A stretch of DNA of 64,000 nucleotides. Source: Lotus japonicus (taxonomy: Eukaryota; Streptophyta; Magnoliopsida; Fabales; Fabaceae). Shown here in pieces: positions 30,950 through 41,339 of the stretch; the stretch's first letter is position 1; the number at the start of each line of letters is the position of its first letter. The stretch covers positions 51,636,066-51,700,065 of the forward strand of contig NC_080042.1 in NCBI RefSeq assembly GCF_012489685.1. Direction: 5' to 3'. The position numbers and the translations under genes were made by a program. Below the pieces are notes generated by a model. That model saw only the letters and a list, made by a program, of their open reading frames with translations. It searched no databases and was not told where the DNA came from.

Positions 30950-32510
30950 GTTTTATATAAGGAAACATATTTTCGAAATTAATTATTTATTTCCATCAAT
31001 TTCCTTATATAAACCACTTAATTATATTAATTTCCTTATTTAAAATCATAAAATACATTAAATGTCTTATGGAATAAATGCTATTTTCGTATTTTTTAAA
31101 CAAGGAAATTTAAAATAATTAAATAAATTTTAATGCATTGACTATTTATTTAAGGAAAATATTTTCAAAACTAATTATTTATTTTATTCAATTTCCTTAT
31201 ATAAACCACTTAATTATATTAATTTCCTTATTTAAAATCATAAAAAACATTAAATACTTAATGGAATAAATGTTATTTTCAGTTTTTTTAAATAAGGAAT
31301 ATTAAAATAATCAAATAAATTTTAATGCATTGACTATTTATTTAAGACAAATATTTTCGAAATTAATTATTTATTTCCTTCAATTCTCTTATATAAACCA
31401 CTTAATTATATTAATTTCTTTATTTAAAATCATAAAAGACATTAAATGCTTTATGGAATAAATGCTATTTTCGTTTTTTTTTGCAATAAGGAAATTTAAA
31501 ATAATTAAATAAATTTTATTTCATTGACTATTTATTTAAGGAAATATTTTAGAAATTAATTATTTATTTCCTTCAATTTCCTTATATAAACTACTTAACT
31601 ATATTAATTTCTTAATTTAACATAATAAAAGACATTAAATGCTTTATGAAATAAATGCTATTTTCATTTTTTTTAAATAAGGAAATTAAAAATAATTAAA
31701 TAAATTTTAATGCATTGACTATTTATTTAAGGAAAATATTTTCGAAATTAATTATTTATTTCCTTCAATTTCCTTATATAAACTACTTAATTATATTAAT
31801 TTCCTTATTTAAAATCATAAAATACATTAAATGCATTATGGAATAAATGCTATTTTCTTTTTTTTTAAATAAGCAAATTTAAAATAATTAAATAAATTTT
31901 AATTCCTTCACTATTTATTTTAGGAAAATATTTTCAAAATTAATTATTTATTTCCTTCAATTTCCTTATATAAACCACTCAATTATATTAATTTCTTTAT
32001 TTAAAATCATAAAAAACATTAAGTGCTTTATGGAATAAATGTTATTTTCATTTTTTTAAATAAGCAAATTTAAAATAATTGAATAAATTTTAATGTATTG
32101 ACTATTTATTTACGGAAAATATTATTCAAAATTAATTGATTAATTCCTTCTATTTCCTTATATAAACATTTAATTACGTGAAACACGTTTTCTTTCTTTT
32201 AAAATAATTTCCATTTTCAAACTGAAAAAAAACATTTAAATAATTAATTATGTATTAAATTATCAATTTCCTTATATAAAAAAATTAATGACATGAATCC
32301 CTTTTCCTTGGTTGTAAACTAATTTCAAATTTTAAATTATAAAAAAAAGTTAAAAATATTTAAAAACTTTTTAAATTCGGTAGCTAAGTCTTATGTAAGG
32401 AAATTAATTTTCAAAATTAATTATTTATTTCCTTCAATTTCCTTATATAAATTACTTAATTATATTAATTTCCTTATATAAAATCATAAAAGACATTAAA
32501 TGTTTTATGG
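30950..32510. repeat. AT-rich tandem array, period about 192 bp
   Basis: The motif ACTATTTATTTAAGGAAAAT or close variants recurs at 31141, 31333, 31527, 31718, 31910 and 32101, giving spacings of 191-194 bp. Partial or variant units lie on both sides (from about 30950, and 32385-32510), about eight in all. Each unit contains TTTCCTTATATAAACCACTT and several short inverted TTAATTAA-like runs. I do not recognise the satellite. Confidence 0.8.
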
Positions 32511-32576
32511 AATTTAACTCAACTTCCGAGATGATACTTGGTTTCATCAAATTAATGATTTTCCCATAAGTCGCTC

Positions 32577-32685
32577 ACCCTACTTTCAAAGTTTTCAGGT
32601 AAAGGTGAGAACTGATCTTCCTTTGAGGCAGGTGTTGCAGAAACCAGATTTGTCAGGAAGGCTCGTCGCATGGTCAGTGGAGCTG
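32577..32685 (+). repeat. 109 bp fragment of gypsy pol, identical but inverted to 49810-49918
   Basis: All 109 bases match the reverse complement of 49810-49918, which lies in the RNase H-proximal part of Tat pol (protein VKVRTDLPLRQVLQKPDLSG...). Similarity stops abruptly on both sides. Confidence 0.85.
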
Positions 32686-33684
32686 AGCCCACCCCGTAAG
32701 GGACAAATCGTTCTCGACCGGGCCGAGGGACAAGACGACCCAACCTTGAGATCCTCGAAGATCCACCTCAAAAAGGTGGGAAAAAGGGCAGGAGAAGGCG
32801 AAACATCAACCTGTGGCAAAGGATCTCGAAACATCGTAGGTAGGCCCAGGAGCAGGGGTGAAATTGGCAAGGGGAAATGTTGATGCTGTGCAACATGAGG
32901 GTAAGGAAAGGTGAGAAGGGAAGTTTTATGTTCAGGTCAAGGAATAGGTATTCATGGATGAAGAAAAAGTGAGAGTGCCTGAGGTCGTTAAACTCTCGGT
33001 GCTGCCAAGGGCGGTCTTGTTCTTGACAGCCGGTGGTGCGAAGGAGGTCATTTAGCAAGGAGGAGTAGCAAAACCCACCGACTCGATTAGCGAGGTTATA
33101 GACAGATTCGCTGGTTGACAGTTCACATGATTGGTCAAGGATTTCTTGGTTGGGTGCCTCAGTGACAAGGGGGAAGAGTGGCGAAGGTTGCCAAGCGGTG
33201 AGCCTTGATTTCCTCTAGAGAGGACAGAGCCCCTGTGGAGAACATCAAAAATAAGAAGGAGAAGAGAAAAGAACTAACCAGAGGTGGGGTTGTGGACGAA
33301 AGAGCAGGGAGCAGAGCAAGGGATTCGCAGGATTAGTAAGGGAAGCCGGCACAGGAATCAGGAGGAAGTTAGCAAGGAAAGAGGGGAAATGTGGGGAAAA
33401 GAATTTAACAGATGGGAAAGTAGAAAGTAAAGGCAGTGTGTTAGGCGAAAAGTTGTAGCCGTTAATGCTGATTGGTTCAAATTCAAAAATGTCAGGGTTC
33501 AAAGCCGTTAATGCGCATTAAAGGGAAGGCACCGTAAAGGAAGCCTATTGGTTGAAATTCGGGTTGGCAGGGTTCGCTGAAGATTCGAAAAGACATTTCA
33601 AAAGTGGCAGTTGAGAGGGGAGGAGAAACCCTTTTCCCTCTTTACTGGACCTCGTCCCCTCGATCTTTAAATGGCCCCCATACC
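32686..33684. other. Region upstream of the gypsy auxiliary ORF
   Basis: GC-richer than the array, probably the 3' non-coding part of the Tat element whose pol lies at 47.5-51.3 kb. No LTR border or conserved ORF was identified. A frame is open upstream of the ATG at 33685 from 33604. Confidence 0.35.
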
Positions 33685-35281
33685 ATGTCTCCTTCTCCCC
33701 GAGACAGTATCGCCCTGGAAACCTTACTTAAACTTCCGCTCCTGAATCGTATTGACCTGCTTAATGCCCCCCTAGGATCTAAATTGCTTCCCCGATTAGG
33801 TCCTGATTCCTGTATGTTTGTCGCTTACTTTCTTCCTCGCCTTTCCCCCTGATGACTGTTTTTCTTTTCCTTTTTCAGGTAAAACGATGAAGTTCTCTAC
33901 CGCTGAGTTGTTGAATGCCTTTGTTCTTAACAGCTCCAAAGCCTCCCCCTCTGCCTGTGCTGGGGAGAAAACACAGAGCTCGCCGGCGGACGAAGGTGCC
34001 CTAAAGGAGAATAAGTCGAGCGAGGCGAACCCCTCCGTTATATCCCCTATTTTTGGTGAAGAGGGTATCATTCCCGCCCCTTGTACCTCTTCAGATGCGG
34101 GAAAGTCTCCTGCAGCTGATCACCAGAGCGAGGTGAACGCCTCTGCTACAGCTCACACCTCGCCGTCTGGCAACTGCCCAAACTCTCCCACCAATGTTTT
34201 ACCAACCCCTCCTTCTCCAAAGAATGTCAATGAGGGGGAGGAACTCTCGCCCGATCGCCCGAAGGGCCCCTCCAGCAACTCCAACCCCGACCCATTTTCC
34301 TTCTTTCTTTCTCATCCATATCTTGAGAAATTGAGGGAAATTCCCAGCCAGAATCCGCAAGATGTGGCTCAGGAAGCTGTGTCGAATCTTCTCTGCGCGG
34401 GTTGCCTATTTGCTCAGGTAGCCTGGCAGGCTCGGCCCTTATCTGGCACTGCTGAGCTTCATCAGGAAGTGGAGACTCTGCGCGCCGCCAACCTTCGATT
34501 CGATGAAACTTGCTCCAACCTACACCGCCAGCTAGCTTCTGAAGCATAGAAGACGTCAAAGATGCAAAAGAAACTTGTTGAGGCGAAGCTGGCGCGGGCC
34601 GCGGCGGATAAGAAAGAAGAGCATCTAGAAACCAAGATTAATGAACTCAAGCAGGCCCTTGATGCTAAAGATGCCGCCCTTGCTGCTCAAGAGAAAGATC
34701 TTTCCAGCAAGGAAGAAGAGATTGCCCAGCTGCGCAAGGATTTATCGGATAGGCGCAAGGCTCTTGCCGACGCTCGCTCTGATTTAGAGTCCAAGTGCAA
34801 ACTCCTAGCCGAGAAGGATGCTCAAACCAAGATTCTGGAGGAGCAAATGAAGAACGACGCAGCCCAGACAGCAGCTGTTGAACGCATCCAGGGCTTCCTG
34901 ATCACCAAGTTTCAAGTCAAGCATCTTCATCCTGATGTCAACCTTGACTCTTTGGGAGTTTTTAAGAAGATTACACCTGCTGGGCTGGAAGGTGCTGAAG
35001 ACCCTCCGGGGGTTGCTGGCGTTGACCTAGGAGATGCTGTTCAACCAAAAATGAAAACACAGATAGAAACAATGGTTCTTTATTTATTTGGATTACTGTA
35101 TTTTAACTTTAAGTTGAATCATTTCAGTCTTTACTTATCTTTGTGTTTTATGCATGGTTTAATGTTTTCCGATTTTTATTCCCTTGTTTCCCCCGCTTGT
35201 TTATTAATTTCTGAATTACGTCTGACGACATTGATAGTGTGCTGGGTTCAACTAGGGCTCTTGGCTCAGTTTCTAAACTGA
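33685..35281 (+). pseudogene. Gypsy-associated auxiliary ORF with coiled coil, antisense to Tat pol
   Basis: Exon 1 (ATG 33685 to 33811, ...LPRLGPDSC) joins exon 2 (from 33879, K-T-M-K-F-S-T-A-E-L...) through a GT-AG intron with matching phase. A Ser/Pro-rich region follows to about 34280. The segment 'PYLEKLREIPSQNPQDVAQE' comes next, then a long Glu/Lys/Ala-rich coiled coil at about 34440-34880 (...LKQALDAKDAALAAQEKDLS...). The last part is '...FLITKFQVKHLHPDVNLDSL'. A TAG at 34547 breaks the frame once. It resembles the C-terminal half of plant 'putative gypsy-type transposon' proteins. It is antisense to the pol at 47.5-51.3 kb, to which it was adjacent before the Sirevirus inserted. Function unknown. 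Confidence 0.5.
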
Positions 35282-35320
35282 GGCTTTCTTTCACACGCAT
35301 ATTTCCCGTAAGATCAAGTG

Positions 35321-35325
35321 TGGCC
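35321..35325 (+). repeat. Target-site duplication (left) of the young Sirevirus
   Basis: TGGCC, repeated at 47532-47536. Confidence 0.9.
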
Positions 35326-36566
35326 TGAAGGTGCGAAAAACACTAGAAAGGGGGGGTTTGAATAGAGTTTTTGAATCTTGGGTATACTTTTCGGCCTTTT
35401 CAAAACTCAAGGATAAAAACTAAGTGTTGAAAGATAGGAAGTAAAGCACACGAGTATTTTATCCTGGTTCACTTGAGATAAAAGCTCAAGCTAATCCAGT
35501 CCACCTGTGAAGGTGATTTCTTCCTTCTTCTGATGAAGGCAATCCACTAAAATCAATGAATGTTACAACTGCACTTTGCAACCTGCTAAGTGACTAACAG
35601 TACACTGATTTTCTCACTAGTATCCTCTTAAGAAGCTGATCTACCGATCCCCTTAAGACTAGCTAAATACTGAATCAGCCTTGATTTAGTCCTCTCAAGA
35701 TCCGACCAACCTTGGTCTCTTGATGAACTTTACAGTATGATGTAAAAGGTTTCGGGTTTACAATGAGTGCTTCTCACAAGCTAATAGTAAACTCAGAAGT
35801 TTAAGAACAGTGAAGAAATAATGCTAAGAGAATGGTTCGTATATGTTGAATACTTTCAGCAAAGTTTCTTAACGTCTTTCTTCTATCTTCAGCCTTTATA
35901 TACTCCAAGACTTGTGATGTAGCCGTTGCTAGGGTTTTATCCGTTGGAGTGACAATTCTGAAATATCAGACTGCTAGGCTGTACACGGTAGGTGGCGGAC
36001 AGACTGAGACTTGTACGACGTTGTACTGTGATAGCGACCTGTCCTTTCACCAGTTGACTTGAGATGAAGGAGCTTCAGATGAACGTTGATGAAGCTTCTG
36101 ATCATCGTCAGATTGGAGCTTGGATTCCTCTGACCGTGCAACTTCTGCTTCTGAACAAGTTCCTCAGAACTTCTGATCATCAGAGCTAGAATAGCTTGGG
36201 TCTTCAGAACCAGCTTCTTGAAAGTCTTCAGAACTTGAGTCTTCTGCATCTGGACCGTTCCACTGGAACATCTGGCCTTCAGAACTTCTGACTTGAGTTC
36301 TTCAGATCTTCTTGAGAGCTTCCATCTTCAGAGCTTCTGAAGCTTTTGCCACTGTTCAGAACGAACATGGTAGATTAAATAGCTCTCTTTTTAGTAACCC
36401 TTGGTTCTTCTTCTTCTGAACGAATAAGCTTGGGTCAGATTCAGAACCTGTTTGTCACAACTTAAAAAGACAAACGTTAGGGTACCACAATTGTTCATCA
36501 TCACAAACCTTAATTGTAATCATCAAAATATAGAGATGCAACCACTGATCAAACCTTGATCTAACA
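35326..36566 (-). repeat. 3' LTR of the young Sirevirus (1241 bp)
   Basis: On the plus strand it runs from TGAAGGTGCG to GATCTAACA. It is the same length as the other LTR. Confidence 0.93.
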
Positions 36567-36581
36567 ATCTCCCCCTTTTTG
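36567..36581 (-). other. Polypurine tract of the young Sirevirus
   Basis: The minus strand reads AAAAAGGGGGAGAT next to the 3' LTR. Similar GGGGGAGT tracts recur at about 36730-36750 and 37050-37065, which may act as secondary priming sites. Confidence 0.75.
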
Positions 36582-37192
36582 ATGATGACAAAACAAGTAT
36601 TTTGATGAACAATTTTTACACAATAAACTGAATACACAAGAGAGAAAGGATCAGAGATTAAACTTATCCTTGTGTAACGGTTTGCAATGCTCTTTCTGAA
36701 TCTGGGTTAAAACCTGATTCTGAGCAAGGGTCTCCCCCTGACTCCCCCTGAATCTATGACTTGATGAATTTGTGAAGAAACTAGATTCGGAATCTGGTTA
36801 TGTGATCAGAATTTACGCTTGAAGAGATGTATACTCATCAGAAGTGATGGTTTCAGAACTTAGCGTATCTCACATGATGACATAGAGTCTTGTTCAGATA
36901 TAATTGGAATAAGGCGTTAGAAGCAAGATTAGTTCAAAATGTATTCCTTATCTGAGACGCTTGATAATATCTATGTGCTATAAGTATTGATACTTGTTCT
37001 CCTCTACTGGTTTTATGTAATAAAAATTTAAAAATATATCAAAAACCAATTTATGTACTCCCCCTTTTTGTCATAATCAAAAAGAGTGAAAAACACAAAC
37101 AACAATAACAGGAAATGATGCAAATAAAATATGTTATTATTACTGAACGGAGAAGAAGTACAAAGGAAGGAGAGGAATGAAGAAGACTAATC

Positions 37193-37609
37193 CTAGATAA
37201 ATAGGAACGCTCGAGAATTCTTCATGGAGAGAAGTTGAAGGTGGAGGGGACGAATGTCCTGATAAATTGAGGCTAACTGAGTAGCTAGCTCCTCCTTCAA
37301 GACAATGTTCTCCTGGACCGCCTCTGGATCCGCTTCATCGTTATCTGCTTCATATTCCAGAAGCATGCAAATGCCCTGGAACTGATCTTCAACGTCCTTC
37401 CGACGATTGGTCAGACGGAGGAGGTCAGTCAGAACTTCTTGAAGGTTCTGAAGACAGAGAGTCTGATGCGAGGTGAGCCAACATGTCAGAAGATGCTCAA
37501 TCTTTTTAATTGCTTGAGAGATCTCAGAAGAAGAAAGATTAACACTCCATGGAAAGACTTGGTCAAATACCAAAGTCTTGAGTTCAGAAATCAAGTCGAC
37601 AGAAGTCAT
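37193..37609 (-). CDS. Small ORF downstream of the envelope-like gene (138 aa)
   Basis: It begins MTSVDLISELKTLVFDQVFP and is predicted mostly helical, with Leu-rich stretches (...IKKIEHLLTCWLTSHQTLCL...) and acidic '...EYEADNDEADPEAVQENIVL'. No signal peptide, membrane segment or known domain is evident. It lies between the envelope-like ORF and the polypurine tract on the same strand and is intact, which argues that it is maintained. Expression could come from a spliced subgenomic RNA. Function unknown. Confidence 0.55.
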   Translation of the reverse strand: MTSVDLISELKTLVFDQVFPWSVNLSSSEISQAIKKIEHLLTCWLTSHQTLCLQNLQEVLTDLLRLTNRRKDVEDQFQGICMLLEYEADNDEADPEAVQENIVLKEELATQLASIYQDIRPLHLQLLSMKNSRAFLFI

Positions 37610-37856
37610 TCTTGAACAAGGAGGAATGAAACAGAAAGATGAGGAGGTGAATTGCGTTGTGATGGAGAAGAAGGATTGTGGAGATTATAAGGAGAAAAGG
37701 TAACAGAAAATCATGCATAAAACTTATCAAATCATAAAGGCATGTAAGTTACGAAATGGACGGTGCATTGAATCAGATAAGAAATAATTAAACATAGTTA
37801 GTAGAAAATAAATGCAGTCATAACGAACAAATGTATGCATGATAGAGAAGAGGGAT

Positions 37857-40800
37857 TCAAGGCTTGGAGGTGGAAGGAAGATTGTCCATAAGATACTTCA
37901 TGATGGCTTCCATTTTGCTTGAGAACTCTGCAATCTGCTTGCTCTGCTCAGTCTGAACTTGTCCTTGTTGCTCAACCATCTGAAACAATCGCTGCTGATC
38001 ATCTTGAATCTTGTCAATCCGGGCAGCTAGAACGGCAACTTCTGGAGCCGGATCAGCAGTGGGAACTTCTGATTCTTGTGGATGAGTAGTAGCTTTAGCT
38101 TCTGAGGTCATCACATGATCAACTTGAATCGGCCCTTGTTTCTGAACTTCATCAGCATCTGCATCTTCCAGAATAACTATACCATCTGTGCTTTCTTCTT
38201 CTTCTGCTGCTGAAACCATCTCAACATCCTCTGAGGTGCATTCAGAGACAACACATGATCGTTCAGCCATAGCTCGTCTCAGAGGCTCACACACCTTGTG
38301 CAGCACTCTCTGCCTCTGCTCATAGGCCCTCTCAGATGCATCATGAACTCTAAGTCTTTTCTCCCTGCTAAGCTGCTTCTGAAGTTCATAACCTTTGCCT
38401 TCTGACCAACTCTCAAATGCAGACCATAGATTATCAACGAGAGAAGCATCAAACTGATTATCAGTTACCTGATACAGCCAGTTCAGCCTTCTGATGGCCT
38501 CTTCAGAAAACTCCTGAATGAGTTGAGGAAGATTCTGAGGAAGGAAGGAAGTGGCCAGGGTCAGAACAGGCTGAGGAGTTCTGGCAGCATTGGAGCTCGA
38601 AGCATTTGATTCTTCTATGTGCTCAGAAGGAGTGAAATCCATCTCATGGTCCTTCTCGAAGCCTGAGTGATCTGATTCAGCCATATGCTCAGCTTCAGAG
38701 ATAGTATCTGGCCTTTGCCTTGAGGTGACAGTCTTCTCAGGTGAAGTGAAACTCAGATCCTGTGAGTTGACTGCTGAGTAGTTAGACAAAGACACATAGG
38801 AGGTCTCAGCAGCGTCTGGAATCCGATCTTCAAAATTGGAAGCAATTTGTTGAAGAGGCTTCACATTGAAGGGTGGCTCAAGGATCTGGACATCATCATC
38901 TTCCTTTGCAGGGATCTCACCAGTCTGGGTTATGAGAAAGGTGTGTGGAGTGGCTTCTGGCTTGGGAGTGAATTGCTGAACTAAGGTTTTTAGGGTTGCC
39001 TCACTTTGAATAATGCCTTGAATGAAGGAATTTAAGGGAGGTACTGGTTCAGTTGGGATGGATGTGGAAGAGGTGTAAATTGGAATGGAAGGAATGGCTG
39101 TGGTAGCTGTTTGGATGGTTGAAATAGGAGCTTGAGGTTCAGCTTGTGTGTGAGTTTGTGTTTCAGGTTGAGTGGGTGCTGTTTGGGTTAAGGTGGGCAT
39201 GGGAGTAGATATAGGCAGGGGTGGTTCAGTTACAACTACTAAAGCAGAATCAGAATTAATGCTTTCAGTAATTACCTTAGCAGGGCTTCTGATAGGTGAG
39301 GTTCTGGTGAGTTGGACAGCCCTTGCTGGATCAGAAGTTCTTTTAGATCTTCTTTCACGTTGTACTTCTGAAGCAGATTCAGAAGCTTGTTCTGCAACTG
39401 TCTCTTTATGCTGAAGGGGACCTTTCAGAGGCAGCTTTCTTCTCCTTACCAAGTGTACCTCATCAGAATCTGTGGATTCTTCAGCATCTGAAGAGTCTCT
39501 TATACCTTGAACCACATTCTGGATGATCTCATGGTCATCCTGCTCATCTTCCTCTTCCTCAAGAATGATTTTGCGTCTCTTAGCCAGAGGCCTGTCTTCA
39601 TCTTCAGTCTCCTCACTTAAGGAATCTTCCCATGTGTCTTCTGAGCTTTCAGAATCAGACATTTGTTGTTGTTGAGTTGAGGTTCTCTTCAGAGACCTTT
39701 CAGAAGATGGTTCCCTGATGATCACAGTCTTGGAAGCAGCCTTCTTCTTTGCAGGTTCCTCTATCAGAATCCCTTTGCCCTTAGGATCTGAGGGCTTGCT
39801 GCTTGTTGCTCTCCTGGATTTCCTGGTAGCCAGATTAGGAGAACTTTCAGGAAGAGTGTTAACAAATTCTGTAAGGGTGATAGGATCTCCTTGTCTTTTG
39901 AGCATCCTTACATATTCCAGAATGCATGCTGGATTGTCCTTCTTGGACCAAATGGGAAAGTCATCAATGGGGTAATTCCTCCGACGAACTTCATCAGAAG
40001 TGTCTTCTTTGGGAGCTACTTTGATCTTCTCAATGATCTGCATTTTCTTTAACTTTGTGCCATTGAGGGTATCACCAACTATTGTGGCCAGATCTTCGTG
40101 AAGTTCAAGATCTGATAGAGTCTTAACAAGCTTGTTTTGGACGAAGATGTCTGACAGTAGCCTTCCATACGGAATGTAGGAGATGAATCTCTTGTTCTCA
40201 GAACCAGTTGTGGTCCTTGATTTTTCCACACACTCCTTCAGATAATTGAAAAGTAGGAATGGCAGACATATAAGCTCACCAGTTGAAATGTAGTACATGA
40301 TTACCTTCTGAGTTGCATTCAGGTAATCAGTTCCTCCAGTTCTAGGGTGAATGCAGTGCATGAAGATCTTTTGCCAAATCTTCATCTCAGACTTCAAGTC
40401 CTTAAAGCTGTACTTGGTTTTCTCGTAAGACCAGTTATCATAGAGCGCCTTGTTGACAATGGTCCTCATTCCAGCAACATTTGCTTCAACATTCTTGATC
40501 CTTTTTCCCTCCTGGAACTTCATACCCAGCAGCTTTGCAATAGATTCTTCAGATATCACAATTTTCTTGCCCAGTACATGGGAGACGACGTAGTAGTCGT
40601 TGCAAACTGCATTCTTCCAGAACTCGACAACCAGTTTGTGATAGATTGGACCAACGAGCCTGTTGAAGTACCCAGACCATCCTTGCAACTCGACTTGGTT
40701 CCTGATATCAAACCCATGTTGAGCAAGATTATCAAAATCAACTCTTGCTTCGCAGCACACATTCAGTTCTTCCACTTTCTTTGCACAGGTGACTACATTT

Positions 40801-40910
40801 GGTGCATTCAGAATCTTCTGAGCTTCCTCTAATCTTTGCTTCTCCTGATCTTTGGCAGTTTGTGTGGTAGAGGCAGAAACATTCGCCTTAGGTTTCCTTG
40901 ATTTGCCCAT
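37857..40910 (-). CDS. Envelope-like ORF of the Sirevirus (1017 aa)
   Basis: It starts MGKSRKPKANVSAST. Residues about 70-300 resemble the domain found in plant 'putative plant transposon proteins' (...WSGYFNRLVGPIYHKLVVEFW..., ...YIPYGRLLSDIF...). The middle is acidic, Ser/Glu-rich with basic patches (LAKRRKIILEEEEDE), followed by a Thr/Pro-rich stretch and, at the end, a coiled coil (IDKIQDDQQRLFQMVEQQGQ). I see no signal peptide and no hydrophobic membrane span, so a role as a true envelope is not supported by sequence. The basic patches would fit nuclear localisation. It is in the same frame as pol, 429 nt downstream of the pol stop. Stop-codon readthrough has been reported for soybean SIRE1. 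Confidence 0.8.
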   Translation of the reverse strand: MGKSRKPKANVSASTTQTAKDQEKQRLEEAQKILNAPNVVTCAKKVEELNVCCEARVDFDNLAQHGFDIRNQVELQGWSGYFNRLVGPIYHKLVVEFWKNAVCNDYYVVSHVLGKKIVISEESIAKLLGMKFQEGKRIKNVEANVAGMRTIVNKALYDNWSYEKTKYSFKDLKSEMKIWQKIFMHCIHPRTGGTDYLNATQKVIMYYISTGELICLPFLLFNYLKECVEKSRTTTGSENKRFISYIPYGRLLSDIFVQNKLVKTLSDLELHEDLATIVGDTLNGTKLKKMQIIEKIKVAPKEDTSDEVRRRNYPIDDFPIWSKKDNPACILEYVRMLKRQGDPITLTEFVNTLPESSPNLATRKSRRATSSKPSDPKGKGILIEEPAKKKAASKTVIIREPSSERSLKRTSTQQQQMSDSESSEDTWEDSLSEETEDEDRPLAKRRKIILEEEEDEQDDHEIIQNVVQGIRDSSDAEESTDSDEVHLVRRRKLPLKGPLQHKETVAEQASESASEVQRERRSKRTSDPARAVQLTRTSPIRSPAKVITESINSDSALVVVTEPPLPISTPMPTLTQTAPTQPETQTHTQAEPQAPISTIQTATTAIPSIPIYTSSTSIPTEPVPPLNSFIQGIIQSEATLKTLVQQFTPKPEATPHTFLITQTGEIPAKEDDDVQILEPPFNVKPLQQIASNFEDRIPDAAETSYVSLSNYSAVNSQDLSFTSPEKTVTSRQRPDTISEAEHMAESDHSGFEKDHEMDFTPSEHIEESNASSSNAARTPQPVLTLATSFLPQNLPQLIQEFSEEAIRRLNWLYQVTDNQFDASLVDNLWSAFESWSEGKGYELQKQLSREKRLRVHDASERAYEQRQRVLHKVCEPLRRAMAERSCVVSECTSEDVEMVSAAEEEESTDGIVILEDADADEVQKQGPIQVDHVMTSEAKATTHPQESEVPTADPAPEVAVLAARIDKIQDDQQRLFQMVEQQGQVQTEQSKQIAEFSSKMEAIMKYLMDNLPSTSKP

Positions 40911-41339
40911 GATTTTCAGAGGATGAAGTTTTAGGGTTCAGAGAGAAAGGGGAAATGTTGGAGGGAGAAGTATGAATGAATGCGATGCACACGGATAGTT
41001 TCAAAACCGTAAGTGTAATTGAGTGGGAGATCGTGTGTGACAGTGCATATAGTGGGTTTAATGGTAACCGTTGACAGTTTTTCTAAGAAATTAAAGGCAA
41101 AATCAACGGTTATAAAATATATAGTCTGAAAATAGCATAGTAGAGGAGAGTAGACATCATCATTATAGCGGATATACCACGCGACTCAAGGAACTATGTC
41201 ACAAATGAAGTGACACGTGTATTGTTGTCTACCACGGAAGTTTAACCAGTGGGTTAAGTGCTTCTGATCGAGTAACTTCTGAAAGGGGTAACATCTGATG
41301 ACTTCAGAGGTACCATGGTCAGAAGTTCTGAAGAAAACC
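40911..41339 (-). other. Spacer between pol and the envelope-like ORF
   Basis: 429 nt without a long ORF. It must hold whatever signal lets the downstream ORF be translated. Confidence 0.5.

Noticed and set aside
39172..40832. Plus-strand ORFs opposite the envelope-like gene
   Set aside because: They are shadows of the long minus-strand ORF, with no independent signals.
37857..40910. Reading the Sirevirus third ORF as a true retroviral envelope
   Set aside because: No signal peptide, membrane span, cleavage site or cysteine pattern is visible. Kept as 'envelope-like' by position only.
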